Positions 1-9,631 are shown, counted from the stretch's first letter. The stretch: DNA of 64,000 nt from Mariniblastus sp. (GCA_028823415.1 JAPKBL010000005.1:1-64000); one strand, 5' to 3'. The notes: generated by a model from the sequence alone, not told the origin. Made by a program: numbers and translations.

Positions 1-1505
1 ACGATCTGACTACCCACCGAAGCATTCATCAGGCTGAGTGCACCACTACGACGTTTCCCTACTTTATTCACTGAATAGAACACCGGGCTTGGCACGTCTT
101 TCAAGATCGCCGCTGTGGCGGAAGTCAATCCATGCCCCGAACCTTCCGGAGGGATAACGACGGGAAATTGCCCAGCGCTGATTCCTCGGGCGGCGTTGCT
201 TTCCTTCCAGGGTATCAGTGGCGCCAAGGCCGTTTTGAAGTAGCCCCCTTTATCAAAGGACTTGGGCCCTCCCAGCAGAACAAGGTTGCCGCCATCCTCA
301 ACGTATTTTTTTATCGCGATGAAGGACGCAGGGTTGATAAAGTCTGAGGGGAACGATCCGAGGACAATGCAGGTATACAGTTTCAGGACCTCTACATCCG
401 CGGGAAACCCACGCGAGAACACCTGGTCACCATCCTGCCGCGCTCCATCAATCAGAAACACCTCTGCGTTTTTTCGGTAAACCGCGGTCAGCTTGATCGT
501 TTCATCATCGCTGAATTCCCGCTTGAGCATCGAGAAATTCACGTCCAGCATGTTGCCATACAAGAGAACATTGATGCTCTTCTCGCGGACGTCCACGGCA
601 AAATCACGCGTGTTGTTCAACGCGGTCATTTCGCCATCCACGTCCTTGACCGACAACCGATAGTGGTAAACCCCCTCGGCCTGTTCGGCAGGAATCTCGA
701 ACTCCACCCGCCCATTGCTTTTTCTGGGGTCGACCGTCACGGTTTGCAATTGCTGGTACCGGCCAGCGACTTCTTTCTCAATCCAGACATCCACTTCCGC
801 GGTTTTGTTCGCGAATTCGTCCGACGTACTGTGTACAACAATGTCTGCAGAAACCTTGAACGGCGTGTCCAGTTCCACCTCTTCCGGGATGTCCGTATTA
901 CTGATTTCCAGATCATCCCAAGTCGCGGGCTCCGTTCCGATGCCGACGATATAGATGGGCACCCCGGGAAGACGCTCGCTGCGAATCACTTCGTCACCCC
1001 CATCGGTGATCAAAACAACCGCCTTGCAATCAGACAGGTCGGGCTTTTCCGAGAGAGAAACCACGGTCCTGCCCAAATCGGTATTGCGTGTGCCCGTGGC
1101 CGGATCATCTTTTGCTGCGAGGATGTCGACATCGAACTGGAGGTTCTCTACGCTGGCGATGCCTTTGAGTTCGCCTTGAATAGCCTGGCCAATCTTCAGG
1201 GCACGTCCGGTGCGGGAGTTCGACCCGTCGTCTTCCACATCCATCGAGGTGGAGATGTCGCTAACCACAGCAACTTTCTGAGAATCATCCGACGGTTTCA
1301 CATTCCGCCAGGCTGGATCCATCAACGCCACAACGACGAGAATGGTAAAGAGTACTTTCGGGGCCAGCAACTGCATGGTCCTCGATACCGCGTAACGCGA
1401 CCGATACCGGTACCACAGCAGACACAACCAACCCATCAACGCCAGGATGATGAAGCTGTTTGCCAGCGTACCAAGGTGCGGTTTCCAAATAAGCATGCCT
1501 ATCAT
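1..1505 (-). CDS. VWA / glutamine-amidotransferase-like membrane protein (partial at left edge)
   Basis: This reading frame is missing from the ORF track because it runs off the left edge. I translated it from the reverse complement and it stays open through base 1, giving about 501 residues. The N-terminus has two hydrophobic segments (about 15-33 and 46-63). A von Willebrand A domain follows, with the MIDAS motif 'DISTSM' near residue 83, then a beta-sandwich-like region. A later stretch reading 'CIVLGSFPSDF' and 'YVEDGGNLVLLGG' resembles the class I glutamine amidotransferase/ThuA fold. The start ATG shares its A with the TGA of the upstream BatA gene (TGATG), which indicates translational coupling. 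Such proteins commonly close MoxR-DUF58-BatA operons in planctomycetes. The exact substrate is unknown and the C-terminus lies outside the window. Confidence 0.85.
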   Translation of the reverse strand, partial: MIGMLIWKPHLGTLANSFIILALMGWLCLLWYRYRSRYAVSRTMQLLAPKVLFTILVVVALMDPAWRNVKPSDDSQKVAVVSDISTSMDVEDDGSNSRTGRALKIGQAIQGELKGIASVENLQFDVDILAAKDDPATGTRNTDLGRTVVSLSEKPDLSDCKAVVLITDGGDEVIRSERLPGVPIYIVGIGTEPATWDDLEISNTDIPEEVELDTPFKVSADIVVHSTSDEFANKTAEVDVWIEKEVAGRYQQLQTVTVDPRKSNGRVEFEIPAEQAEGVYHYRLSVKDVDGEMTALNNTRDFAVDVREKSINVLLYGNMLDVNFSMLKREFSDDETIKLTAVYRKNAEVFLIDGARQDGDQVFSRGFPADVEVLKLYTCIVLGSFPSDFINPASFIAIKKYVEDGGNLVLLGGPKSFDKGGYFKTALAPLIPWKESNAARGISAGQFPVVIPPEGSGHGLTSATAAILKDVPSPVFYSVNKVGKRRSGALSLMNASVGSQI

Positions 1506-3661
1506 CAAGCGATCTCCTCAGCGGATTCTGTAGACGTCACCCAAGGCTGCTTTTGAGAAGCGCCCTTGGTGTTGTCCTTCCATTTTTTTGCTGGCGATCC
1601 CAGCAATCCCTCGGCCATCAAAAACGCCAGGGCCAACAACAGAAACGGTACATACAAACCGGTGCCCGCCAGCGATTGTTCCAACTCGTCTCGGAAGTCA
1701 TCTTCGTCGGAGAGAATACTAACTCCATGGGGGATGCCTTCTAACGCACCGATTTCCGAGCCTTCGATAAAGGCACTGTGCCCCTCCAACTCAGACGGCA
1801 GAACTGTCAGACAGGTCTCACGCTGCCCCAAGGTGGCGATGTAAGCGCCGCCACGTACTAAGATCGGAGACTGGTCTTTTAAGCCAGACCAGTCGACTTG
1901 GTCACCTAGCAGTGTCGTGATCGACATCTCCGTTCCTTCACCGGGCAGCAAACGTGCCGACTGGCCTGCGACAATCGACAGAGTTTCATTGGCCAGACTA
2001 GACACCGCGCCCAAAGCCATCGGCTGAGCCAGCACTAGAAAGGTCTTTTGTCTCGGCAACGTACTCCAGGTACCCGTTCGACCGAAGGCCATGCCACTGA
2101 CAACAATCTGACCTTTTCCGTGTTTGCGAATCGCCAACAGGCCGAGGTCTTCACTGGCACTCAGTAAAGGAACGTAGCCGGCATCTTGCGTGAACGTAAT
2201 CGGAAAGTACTGTTTGACAAAAGCCGTGCCGATGCGAACCCGTCCGTCGAGCCCGCGGATGTCAGACCAGAATGGCGACGACTGCTCGCCAACCTGCAAC
2301 GGCACGCTGATCGGCAACGATTTTAAGGGCTCAAGTTTTGCACCCAGCCAGGCGGGTGCTTGGCCGGTTAATTCGCTGGCATCGACTGCAGGGAGTACCA
2401 ACATGTTTCCACCCTGCTGCGTGTATTGATCCAAAAGGTCGCTCGTTTCCGCGTCCAACGTTGAGGCATCCGCCCAGGTCAATACCACCAGCATCGGTGT
2501 CTTCTCCTGCAACCGACTCTTGAGGGTGTCCCGGGGTAAAAAGCTCGGCACTAAGGAAGTGAAACGGCCATCGCCACCGGGCGAGAAGGCGAGCGGTAGT
2601 AGACCGAACGTGCCGGTCGCCTGCTCGCCGAGAAAATAGATGTCCCCTTTTTTCTCGCAAATGTAGGGAACAAAGACGCGATTATCGCCTTCAAACCCAT
2701 CCCCTTCAATCCAAATGCGGACCCAATGACGACCCGGAGCTTTTGGCTGGAGCGGCAACTTCACTAGCTTCTGTGCGCCCGCGGCAACATCGACATTGAT
2801 GGTCTCGGCAACGGTATGCACAGAATCTTTGCGATTGACGCGGACCTGAAAATCTTTGGCACTATCATTCCGCAACAAGACCTCTAATGAGTAGGGCTGA
2901 TTCGGCAGAATCCTGCGAGATGATACGGTTGCTCTGAGCAAACAGATATTCGGCAAAGTAGATTCGGCGGTGGGGACGCGATGCACGAACACGCGCGCCC
3001 CGCCTTCGATATCTTTAGCCGCCAGAACAGGATTCTTCCACTCCGCTTCCTGGAGGTCGGTAAACACATGCATTGAACCACCCCCGCTAGGTGACACTTC
3101 CTTGAGCAACGCTGTCGCCCGTAGCATCGCTTTGGACGAATCTCCTGTCGCCTCAGTCGCCTGGATCGATTGGAGAAAGCTCAACAGGGTATCTTTGTCG
3201 GTGGTCATGCCTCCAAATCGGTCGGCACTCGAGTCGGGCACCAGCAACACAATGGCTGCCTTGCCGCGCGGGTCCATACTTTTCAGCAGTGCACGTGCGC
3301 CCTCGAGGGCCACATTCAACTTGGTTCGATCACTGCCTTCAACTTCGCCAACCATCGAGCTGGAGTTATCGACGATAATCACAACCGCCTGCTGGCCACT
3401 TAAACCCATGACGTTCCCCGTTTCGGGAACGGACAGGCGCGCCAGGGCGAGCAGCAGAAACAAGAGCAGCAGGGTTCTGGCCGCCAGAAGCAGCGGTTCC
3501 CTAAACTTTCGATGAAAAGAAAGCCGGGGTTTCATGCTGTCAAAAAACATCCGGGTCGAAAACAACACCGTCTTACGTTGGCGGCGCATCAACAGATGAA
3601 ACAGCACGGGGGCCGCGGCTAGCGGAAGTAAATACAAAAATAGTGAGGCACCTGGAATCAT
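1505..3661 (-). CDS. BatA/VWA domain membrane protein
   Basis: The 718-residue product begins with a BatA-type N-terminal membrane domain: a hydrophobic start, a basic 'RRQRKTVLFSTRMF' stretch and a strong membrane helix at about 58-76. A VWA domain follows with the metal-ion site 'DNSSSM' (Asp98). The middle is a CARDB-like beta-sandwich region and an amidotransferase-like region ('YTQQGGNMLVLPAV'). A last hydrophobic helix ('VPFLLLALAFLMAEG') lies near the C-terminus. The family is associated with MoxR ATPases and is thought to act in envelope chaperoning or stress tolerance. Start and stop codons both overlap the neighbouring genes by one base (TGATG), so it is translated as part of the cluster. 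Family assignment is firm; cellular role is inferred. Confidence 0.88.
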   Translation of the reverse strand: MIPGASLFLYLLPLAAAPVLFHLLMRRQRKTVLFSTRMFFDSMKPRLSFHRKFREPLLLAARTLLLLFLLLALARLSVPETGNVMGLSGQQAVVIIVDNSSSMVGEVEGSDRTKLNVALEGARALLKSMDPRGKAAIVLLVPDSSADRFGGMTTDKDTLLSFLQSIQATEATGDSSKAMLRATALLKEVSPSGGGSMHVFTDLQEAEWKNPVLAAKDIEGGARVFVHRVPTAESTLPNICLLRATVSSRRILPNQPYSLEVLLRNDSAKDFQVRVNRKDSVHTVAETINVDVAAGAQKLVKLPLQPKAPGRHWVRIWIEGDGFEGDNRVFVPYICEKKGDIYFLGEQATGTFGLLPLAFSPGGDGRFTSLVPSFLPRDTLKSRLQEKTPMLVVLTWADASTLDAETSDLLDQYTQQGGNMLVLPAVDASELTGQAPAWLGAKLEPLKSLPISVPLQVGEQSSPFWSDIRGLDGRVRIGTAFVKQYFPITFTQDAGYVPLLSASEDLGLLAIRKHGKGQIVVSGMAFGRTGTWSTLPRQKTFLVLAQPMALGAVSSLANETLSIVAGQSARLLPGEGTEMSITTLLGDQVDWSGLKDQSPILVRGGAYIATLGQRETCLTVLPSELEGHSAFIEGSEIGALEGIPHGVSILSDEDDFRDELEQSLAGTGLYVPFLLLALAFLMAEGLLGSPAKKWKDNTKGASQKQPWVTSTESAEEIA

Positions 3662-4551
3662 CAGCTTGTTGCCCTTTTCAGTAAAGCGTCGTGAATATCC
3701 ATCGAGGTATCAACCAACAAATAGTTGGCCCCTTCGTTGGTGCACCCAATCCGAACATCGTCTAAATACTCGCGGATTCTCTGCAGGTATAAATCGCGGA
3801 AGTCGCCGATGTCGACGTTCATCTTGTCGTGGGTTTCGAGAAATTCGACCTCAATTAATCCCTCTTGAGGCAAGCGAATTTCGGCCGGGTCTAACACATG
3901 AAAGACCGTCACGTCATGCCCCGCGTAACACAGACTTCCGATGCCCTTGAGTGTTTCGCGGGGGTCCTGTAACAGGTCGGAGATAACGACAACAAGCGAC
4001 CGTCCCCGGATAAATTCTGTCGCTTTCGACAGTGCCTGTTGAATGTTACTTTCGCCCGCTGGCTTAATTTGCTCGAGCCCTTGCAACAGCGGTCGAAGTG
4101 CACCGAAGGTCGCGGCAGGCTCGTACGTTTTTCGCAAATCATCATCAAAGGTGACCAGGCTGGTCGAATCGCCCTGGTTGACCATGACATACATCAAAGC
4201 CGCAGCTAGATGGCAGCCGTAGTCCATCTTGGACATCGACCCCATATTCTGGAAAGACATGCTCTCGGAGGTGTCGAGTAAAACGTTCGCTCGGATATTG
4301 ACCTCGTCGTGGAAGCGACGAATCACATACTTGTCGGTGCGGGCATAGACATTCCAGTCGATCCGTTCAATTGGATCTCCCTGGATGTATTCCCGATACT
4401 CAGCAAACTCGACAGAAGACCCGAATGTCGAAGAGCGGTGCCGCCCTTGCAGCCCGACGTCCATCCGCTTGGTCACACCGATCTGCAAATTTCCCAGATG
4501 GTCAGCCGTGCTCGACGGCAGGTATTTATATGTATCCAGTTTCGTTGCCAT
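3661..4551 (-). CDS. DUF58 domain protein
   Basis: The 296-residue protein has the DUF58 signature: 'RHRSSTFGSSVEFAEYREY' followed by 'GDPIERIDWNVYARTDK'. It continues into a VWA-like fold with a MIDAS-type 'DTSESMS' (Asp93). There is no signal peptide or membrane segment, so it is probably cytoplasmic and membrane-associated through its partners. DUF58 genes are almost always next to MoxR ATPases, as here (MoxR 86 nt upstream), with the BatA gene overlapping downstream. Length and domain order fit the family. Its biochemical role is not established; an adaptor between the ATPase and VWA membrane proteins is the usual inference. Confidence 0.92.
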   Translation of the reverse strand: MATKLDTYKYLPSSTADHLGNLQIGVTKRMDVGLQGRHRSSTFGSSVEFAEYREYIQGDPIERIDWNVYARTDKYVIRRFHDEVNIRANVLLDTSESMSFQNMGSMSKMDYGCHLAAALMYVMVNQGDSTSLVTFDDDLRKTYEPAATFGALRPLLQGLEQIKPAGESNIQQALSKATEFIRGRSLVVVISDLLQDPRETLKGIGSLCYAGHDVTVFHVLDPAEIRLPQEGLIEVEFLETHDKMNVDIGDFRDLYLQRIREYLDDVRIGCTNEGANYLLVDTSMDIHDALLKRATS

Positions 4552-4637
4552 GTTATGCTTTCTAGTGGGACAGCTTCCAGCCTGTCACGAACGGTTACAT
4601 CTGATTCCCAAGCGACGGGCTCGAAGCCTATCCCACG

Positions 4638-5801
4638 CTATGTCGTTGCTTTCTTTTTTCCGCTCCAGAGTTGTCCAAAAAACCCTGACTTTGGTTGATC
4701 ATCATGAATCACCGGCACCGCCTCGAGCAGCCAGTCGATAATGATGTCTGTATCGTAGCCCTCACTGACGGCAGTGAAGTTCAAGCCAAAGCGATGCCGG
4801 AACACGGGATGAACAAATTTGCGAATGTCCTGCACTGAAACATTGAACCGCCCGCTTAACAGCACGTGGGATTTGGCCGCCAGTAGCAAAGCCTGTCCAG
4901 CTCGTGGACCGCAGCCCCATTGCACCCATTTGGGAATAAAGTCAGGGGCGAGGGAGTCGTCCGGACGAGTCGCACGAGCAAGACGCGCGGCATAGTTCGC
5001 CACATAACGACTCACCGGCACACGCCGAACCAGGTTCTGAAACCGCTTAATCTGTTCGCTGGTCAGCAGGGCGCCCAGGCGGGGAGATGAATCGAGCGTT
5101 GTCTTGATGAGGATTTCCTGCTCCTCGCTCAGCGACGGGTAATCGACATTGATCATGAACAGAAAACGATCCAATTGCGCTTCCGGCAACGTATAGGTCC
5201 CCTCCTGTTCAATCGGGTTCTGCGTGGCCAATACGAGAAACGGCTCGGGCAATGGGTGCGTCACGCCGCCCACGGTCACACGTCTTTCCTGCATGCCCTC
5301 CAACAACGCGGCTTGCGTCTTGGGGGGCGTTCGATTGATCTCATCAGCCAGCAGCATGTTGGTGAAAATCGGGCCACTTTGGAACGCAAACGAGCGGTGT
5401 CCGTGGTCCCCTTCGGCCAACACCATGGTCCCGGTGATATCCGTCGGCATCAGGTCGGGCGTGAATTGGATCCGTTTAAATTCGAGTGACAAGGTCTTCG
5501 CCAGACTGCTGACCATCAGCGTTTTGGCAAGCCCCGGAACACCGGTCATCACACAATGCCCCTTGGCAAATAGGGCGGTCAGGACTTGGTCGAGCACTTC
5601 GCTCTGTCCGACAATGACCTGTCCCACTTCCCGCAGTAGAAGCCTGCGCGTTTCCGCAAGCGCCGCTACCAACTCCACAGTATCCTCCGCCAACTCATCT
5701 TCAAAGGAGCTGTCTTCCGTCGCGTCGCGTGGCGACAGGTCGATCGGAAGTGAGACCGCCCCTTCGTCAGGATGCGTATTTTTCCTGTTCTGTGATGTCA
5801 T
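4638..5801 (-). CDS. MoxR-family AAA+ ATPase
   Basis: The 387-residue protein carries the AAA_3 core: Walker A 'GVPGLAKT' (residues 87-94), Walker B 'LLADEI' (about 150-155), and the conserved 'ATQNPIEQEGTYTLPEAQLD' sensor region. A C-terminal lid domain is present ('HPVFRHRFGLNFTA'). The first 45 residues are an acidic extension not typical of the core family. MoxR proteins are chaperone-like ATPases acting with VWA proteins, and this one sits in the standard cluster upstream of DUF58, BatA and VWA genes. The DUF4159 gene ends 66 nt upstream, so co-transcription is likely. Confidence 0.95.
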   Translation of the reverse strand: MTSQNRKNTHPDEGAVSLPIDLSPRDATEDSSFEDELAEDTVELVAALAETRRLLLREVGQVIVGQSEVLDQVLTALFAKGHCVMTGVPGLAKTLMVSSLAKTLSLEFKRIQFTPDLMPTDITGTMVLAEGDHGHRSFAFQSGPIFTNMLLADEINRTPPKTQAALLEGMQERRVTVGGVTHPLPEPFLVLATQNPIEQEGTYTLPEAQLDRFLFMINVDYPSLSEEQEILIKTTLDSSPRLGALLTSEQIKRFQNLVRRVPVSRYVANYAARLARATRPDDSLAPDFIPKWVQWGCGPRAGQALLLAAKSHVLLSGRFNVSVQDIRKFVHPVFRHRFGLNFTAVSEGYDTDIIIDWLLEAVPVIHDDQPKSGFFGQLWSGKKKATT

Positions 5802-5867
5802 AAAAACTCCCTTACCGCGAGGTTAATTCGCCTTTCGCTTCGCAACAGGCGACTCTGATCGTGAAAC

Positions 5868-7460
5868 TCAATGAGTCATGGCATACATGATAATATTGCT
5901 GCCAAGCTGTTTCGCCGATTCAGATTGATACCCGCGACTCAAAGGATATCGAACTTCGTTCCAGCCCCCTTCAAGGTCGTAGGGACTGTAAATGACTCGT
6001 AATTTCCCGGCAACTTCCACTCCAAACAGCACCGGACGTCCCTGTAATTTATCTCCCTGATCCTTCATCAGCGTCGGAGTGTATTTCACTCTCGTGATCG
6101 TGTGAAGCGAACGGAATATCTCGTGCGTTTGCGGCAACAACCGGAATTCGTCTGCTGGGAAGACCCGACGCATCTCACGAACGGCCGCCTGATGAAACTT
6201 AGCCAGCCCCAACCCATTGTTGATCACCAGCGTTCCACCTTGATTGACGTGCCTACGCAAGGTTTGGATTTGCCTCGGGGTCAGTACAAAATCGTCGAGG
6301 CCAGTAAATAACAGAAACGGATAGGCAGACGTGTCGTCACGCTCAAGGTCGACAGACACGCGCCGGAGATTCACGGGAATCGCCGAATCCTTTTCAAGTC
6401 GGGTCAACAACTGTCGTGCCGCACCCGGATGTGTATTCCAGTGGCCATTGTGTTTGGCTTGGGCGAAGACAAATTCAGAAGTGGGAGCATTCTGATCAAT
6501 CGCACCGAATAACTCCGCCTTGCCTTCCGCTTCGCCCACGCGTCCGTAACCGACGATGTACGGTGCGAGGTTTTCGCCAATCTGACGAGCGCTCTGCTCG
6601 CTATATGCCTTCGGATTAAGCCCCTTCTTCTCCAGCTGATCAAAGACTTTCATCTCGCCAGCCATGCCGCAACCAAGACCGTACTTGGACACCAGCACAC
6701 CAATCCGACTGCCAATATAGAGACCTTCGAAAAACGGCTTGCCTTTCTCTCCCTCGCCACCGCTGCGATAAGTAACCTCTTCAATATCAGTGGCAATGTG
6801 ATAGAGAGGATGATCAGGTGGCAAGACTCGGAATCGCGATTCGGGGAACATGTCATCAAACACCTTCAGCGACGATTCATAAAACCAAGGAGAACCATAC
6901 ACCGAGTCACAGACAATCATCCCGCCATCAAGCACATATTGTCGCAATTTGTTAATCACCGTCGGGGTGAACTTCACCTCACGAACGCCGCCTAGTAGGA
7001 TCGCCGGCATGAGCGCCGGGTCGTAGCTAAACTCGGCGAGCGACGTCTGGGTGGGCATATACTTAAAGCCCTCGCTGCGCGCCCGCCTATGAAACTCCAG
7101 CATATCATTGGGAGCCAGATTCCAATCCTCGGTCAGCTCCTTGCCGATGATCGCACCACTGCCCCACTTCACCTTCCCCAACAGATAGTCAGGCGAAGGT
7201 GGTTTGAGCCGCTCGGACTGTGGAATCGGCATACCTGGCAGCGAGGGAATAATATCGCGTTTTTCACCACCCTTGATTCCCGTCTGAAGCTTTTCGTTCC
7301 TGTCCTTAGCCGACTTGATAAACCAGTCATCCGAAGACGCGCCTTTTCCCGCTTGCCCGAACGCTACCGGCTCAAAGGCCACTAGCGCAACTGTCAGGAA
7401 GGTTGCTGTCAGCAGGAAATACGAAAACAAATTCGGGTAGGATCGACTCGGGTGAGTCAT
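5868..7460 (-). CDS. DUF4159 domain protein, exported, with two domain copies
   Basis: The 530-residue protein has a hydrophobic export signal (about residues 11-36, ending near 'VAFGQ'). Two related amidotransferase-like DUF4159 units follow. The first contains 'KLRQYVLDGGMIVCDS' and ends in 'ITDIEEVTY'-like sequence. The second contains 'TLRRHVNQGGTLVINNG' and 'HTITRVKYTPTL'. Both halves share a pattern of a Leu-rich helix, a 'GG.(I/L)V' strand, then 'FP...FR(V/L)LP..H'. In planctomycetes this gene accompanies the MoxR/BatA cluster. It starts 94 nt downstream of the FecR-like gene, so one operon with the sigma factor is possible. Function is not known. Confidence 0.85.
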   Translation of the reverse strand: MTHPSRSYPNLFSYFLLTATFLTVALVAFEPVAFGQAGKGASSDDWFIKSAKDRNEKLQTGIKGGEKRDIIPSLPGMPIPQSERLKPPSPDYLLGKVKWGSGAIIGKELTEDWNLAPNDMLEFHRRARSEGFKYMPTQTSLAEFSYDPALMPAILLGGVREVKFTPTVINKLRQYVLDGGMIVCDSVYGSPWFYESSLKVFDDMFPESRFRVLPPDHPLYHIATDIEEVTYRSGGEGEKGKPFFEGLYIGSRIGVLVSKYGLGCGMAGEMKVFDQLEKKGLNPKAYSEQSARQIGENLAPYIVGYGRVGEAEGKAELFGAIDQNAPTSEFVFAQAKHNGHWNTHPGAARQLLTRLEKDSAIPVNLRRVSVDLERDDTSAYPFLLFTGLDDFVLTPRQIQTLRRHVNQGGTLVINNGLGLAKFHQAAVREMRRVFPADEFRLLPQTHEIFRSLHTITRVKYTPTLMKDQGDKLQGRPVLFGVEVAGKLRVIYSPYDLEGGWNEVRYPLSRGYQSESAKQLGSNIIMYAMTH

Positions 7461-7554
7461 GGCAGGTTCCTTTGCGTTGGATGATCATTCATCTGTACTG
7501 TTACTCCCATCGGCGGCGCATCTGGACAAATCATTTTCGCCTATCCCACGATCC

Positions 7555-9006
7555 TTAGTTACCATTGAAATCCCCGTTACGGACACTTTTCCCAATGATG
7601 ATCTCGGCGGTAGGTAGGGGGGTAGAGTCGGGAAAGGGTGTCCCCTGCAATTGAAAGTCGTCCAGACGAGGCAACCCCGGTTCCGGAAAGTGCGTCACTT
7701 GCAACTCGAAGTTGTCCAAATGAGCGACTCCGACGAGTTCTCCTCCCCCGTCGTGTGTATCGATCGCGATGAACAGTCTCTTCTTGGCTTCCGTCGCCGT
7801 GGTAGTCGCACTGCCCGCACCCGCTTCGTATGCGGTGGGGGTAGTTGAGGTTCCCGAAAGCATCGTGGCGAAAGTGGTTCGCGTGCCGCTGATCAGGTCG
7901 TTGTCGGTCGTGAACAATTTAATGGCGAGTTGGTCTTGGGCCGTCCACCATTTGTCCCCCAGCCAAACGTAGCGGATCTCGAATTTGTCGCCGCTGCGAA
8001 TGGTGTACCCAGTATCTTGCGCCGGCAAACGTGTGGGCGTTTCCGATAACAAAAGGTTGCGTGTGCCGTCGTAATCACGGGTCTCTTGTGTGGCAATCGA
8101 GTTCGAATCACCGGCGAGTGAGATGTTCTCCCAAACTGGCGTTTGCGCCCACGTCCGGTCAGGAGCGACGAACTGCGGCGTCATGTCGCTGCCCGGGGCG
8201 GCGACGACGCGATAGCCTGCCGACACGGCAACCGTCTTGCCGTCACTCATCCGACCGATTTGGACTTTCCCTTCTCGGACATAAAGCCTCGTCGAATCGG
8301 GCCCTGCTTCCAAATCAAACTGCGTTCCGACAACCGTAAGGTCGGCTGCTGGTGTGTGGATCAACATCGGCTCGCCCTCAGGCTGAGGCACCACATTGGC
8401 GGAGAATCGGCCCTGTTTTAGACGCAACTCCTTCTGCCCCTGATCGGAAAACGTAAGTATCGAATCACCGAAAATCATGGCTGTCGAGCCGTCATGGAAC
8501 TCCAACTCGAACCAAGATTCGGGTGCCGTCCCTTCAATCGTTCCGCCCGGCAACTCCGCTTCCTTGCTCAACACATTCGACCAACGTGTCGCAGTTTGCG
8601 GTGAATCAGAATCTTGAACAATCTGGCCACCGTTACCGATCCAAATCAGCGATCCGTTCAGGCCATTAACCCGTGCGATGCTGCGGTTGCTGTTGACATG
8701 CCGGATGTATAGAGTCACCGACAACGCGACGATGACCCCCAAAGCGAGCGCCAGAGACGTCTTGAAATAGCGAGCCGTCGAGGGCTTCCCGATCGAGACA
8801 CTTGCCCCGCTGGCTTGCGAAATCGCCCCGACACTCTCGGTATCAGCCACCTCGCGAATGACGGCATCGAGCTGGGCCAACTTGTTAAAAGTTGCTCGCG
8901 ACTCGGTGGACTCACGTAATTCTTGCTGGAGCGTTTCAGACTCTGCTTCGCTGATTCGACCATCAAGCCAAGCACCAATCCGTTGCTCTAAATTTGAATG
9001 GGACAT
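7555..9006 (-). CDS. FecR-domain transmembrane anti-sigma-like regulator
   Basis: I place the start at the ATG overlapping the sigma gene stop (TAATG), not at the track's upstream codon; this gives 483 residues. The N-terminal ~80 residues are cytoplasmic-type helical sequence ('LEQRIGAWLDGRISEAE'). One membrane helix follows ('TSLALALGVIVALSVTLYI', about 82-103). The outer part has a FecR domain ('ADLTVVGTQFDLEAG', 'LYVREGKVQIG') and then a jelly-roll-like region ending 'VGVAHLDNFELQV'. The chain stops right after 'SVRNGDFNGN', which looks like the first strand of a further carbohydrate-binding-type domain (see findings). It probably controls the overlapping ECF sigma factor in response to an outside signal. 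Confidence 0.85.
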   Translation of the reverse strand: MSHSNLEQRIGAWLDGRISEAESETLQQELRESTESRATFNKLAQLDAVIREVADTESVGAISQASGASVSIGKPSTARYFKTSLALALGVIVALSVTLYIRHVNSNRSIARVNGLNGSLIWIGNGGQIVQDSDSPQTATRWSNVLSKEAELPGGTIEGTAPESWFELEFHDGSTAMIFGDSILTFSDQGQKELRLKQGRFSANVVPQPEGEPMLIHTPAADLTVVGTQFDLEAGPDSTRLYVREGKVQIGRMSDGKTVAVSAGYRVVAAPGSDMTPQFVAPDRTWAQTPVWENISLAGDSNSIATQETRDYDGTRNLLLSETPTRLPAQDTGYTIRSGDKFEIRYVWLGDKWWTAQDQLAIKLFTTDNDLISGTRTTFATMLSGTSTTPTAYEAGAGSATTTATEAKKRLFIAIDTHDGGGELVGVAHLDNFELQVTHFPEPGLPRLDDFQLQGTPFPDSTPLPTAEIIIGKSVRNGDFNGN

Positions 9007-9560
9007 TATGCGTTCTCCGCCGCAAGTGCCTTCGTGACGCAAGCGAGCACGACTGCACGTAAACGCTGGACAACCTTGTAGAACGCCTGCTCGCTTTTTC
9101 CCGATTGCAGCGCCACTTCTCGCATGACCACACCGGTCGAATGAACGTTCAACAGTAATTCACGTTTCGAACGTGCCAATTTTCCCAAGCAAACCCCTAG
9201 GTGTCGCTGGCGAATCTGCTGAACATCCTCTCCACTGGCCTCTTCCGCCAGCAGATCCCAAACGTCATCGGCAAAGACCAGTGGGCTTCGAGCCACGCGA
9301 CGTCGGTACTTCAACGCCTCAAACCGAGCGATCGTGAGCAACCACCCCCCAAACGATGTGCCATCTTCAAAATCATCGAATTTCCGCCACGCAATCAGGC
9401 TCGCCTCCTGAGTGACCTCTTCGACTTCATGCCACGTCGGCAACAATCCGCGCAGAAACGAACGCACGCGCGGCTCATGTTCTACCAGGAGTCGCACAAA
9501 TGCTTCGTAACGCTCGTTGTCGCTCGAAGTGGTTCGTTTTTTGGGAGATTGATCAACCAC
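9006..9560 (-). CDS. ECF RNA polymerase sigma factor (planctomycete type)
   Basis: The 184-residue protein has sigma-70 region 2 ('FLRGLLPTWHEVEEVTQEAS', 'FGGWLLTIARFEALKYRRR') and a region 4 helix-turn-helix ('VVMREVALQSGKSEQAFYKV'). The pattern fits the Rhodopirellula/Verrucomicrobium family of ECF sigma factors. The start is a GTG at 9560. The stop overlaps the start of the FecR-like gene (TAATG), the usual arrangement for a sigma factor and its membrane regulator. A sulfatase gene ends 71 nt upstream on the same strand, so it may be read through from there. Confidence 0.92.
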   Translation of the reverse strand: MVDQSPKKRTTSSDNERYEAFVRLLVEHEPRVRSFLRGLLPTWHEVEEVTQEASLIAWRKFDDFEDGTSFGGWLLTIARFEALKYRRRVARSPLVFADDVWDLLAEEASGEDVQQIRQRHLGVCLGKLARSKRELLLNVHSTGVVMREVALQSGKSEQAFYKVVQRLRAVVLACVTKALAAENA

Positions 9561-9631
9561 AGCCTATCACTCCCGCTCAAGGGCAATCTGGACAGAGGAA
9601 TTTACTGAAAGTAATTTTTTTATCAATGAAG

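Noticed and set aside
663-1556. 297-aa plus-strand ORF at the left edge
   Set aside because: Shadow of the minus-strand VWA gene, which translates into a clear domain protein.
2970-3515. 181-aa plus-strand ORF
   Set aside because: Antisense to the BatA/VWA gene; composition is low-complexity Ser/Arg.
9602-9621. TTACT-GAA-AGTAA hairpin followed by seven T on the plus strand
   Set aside because: Weak 5-bp AT stem, and no plus-strand gene ends there.
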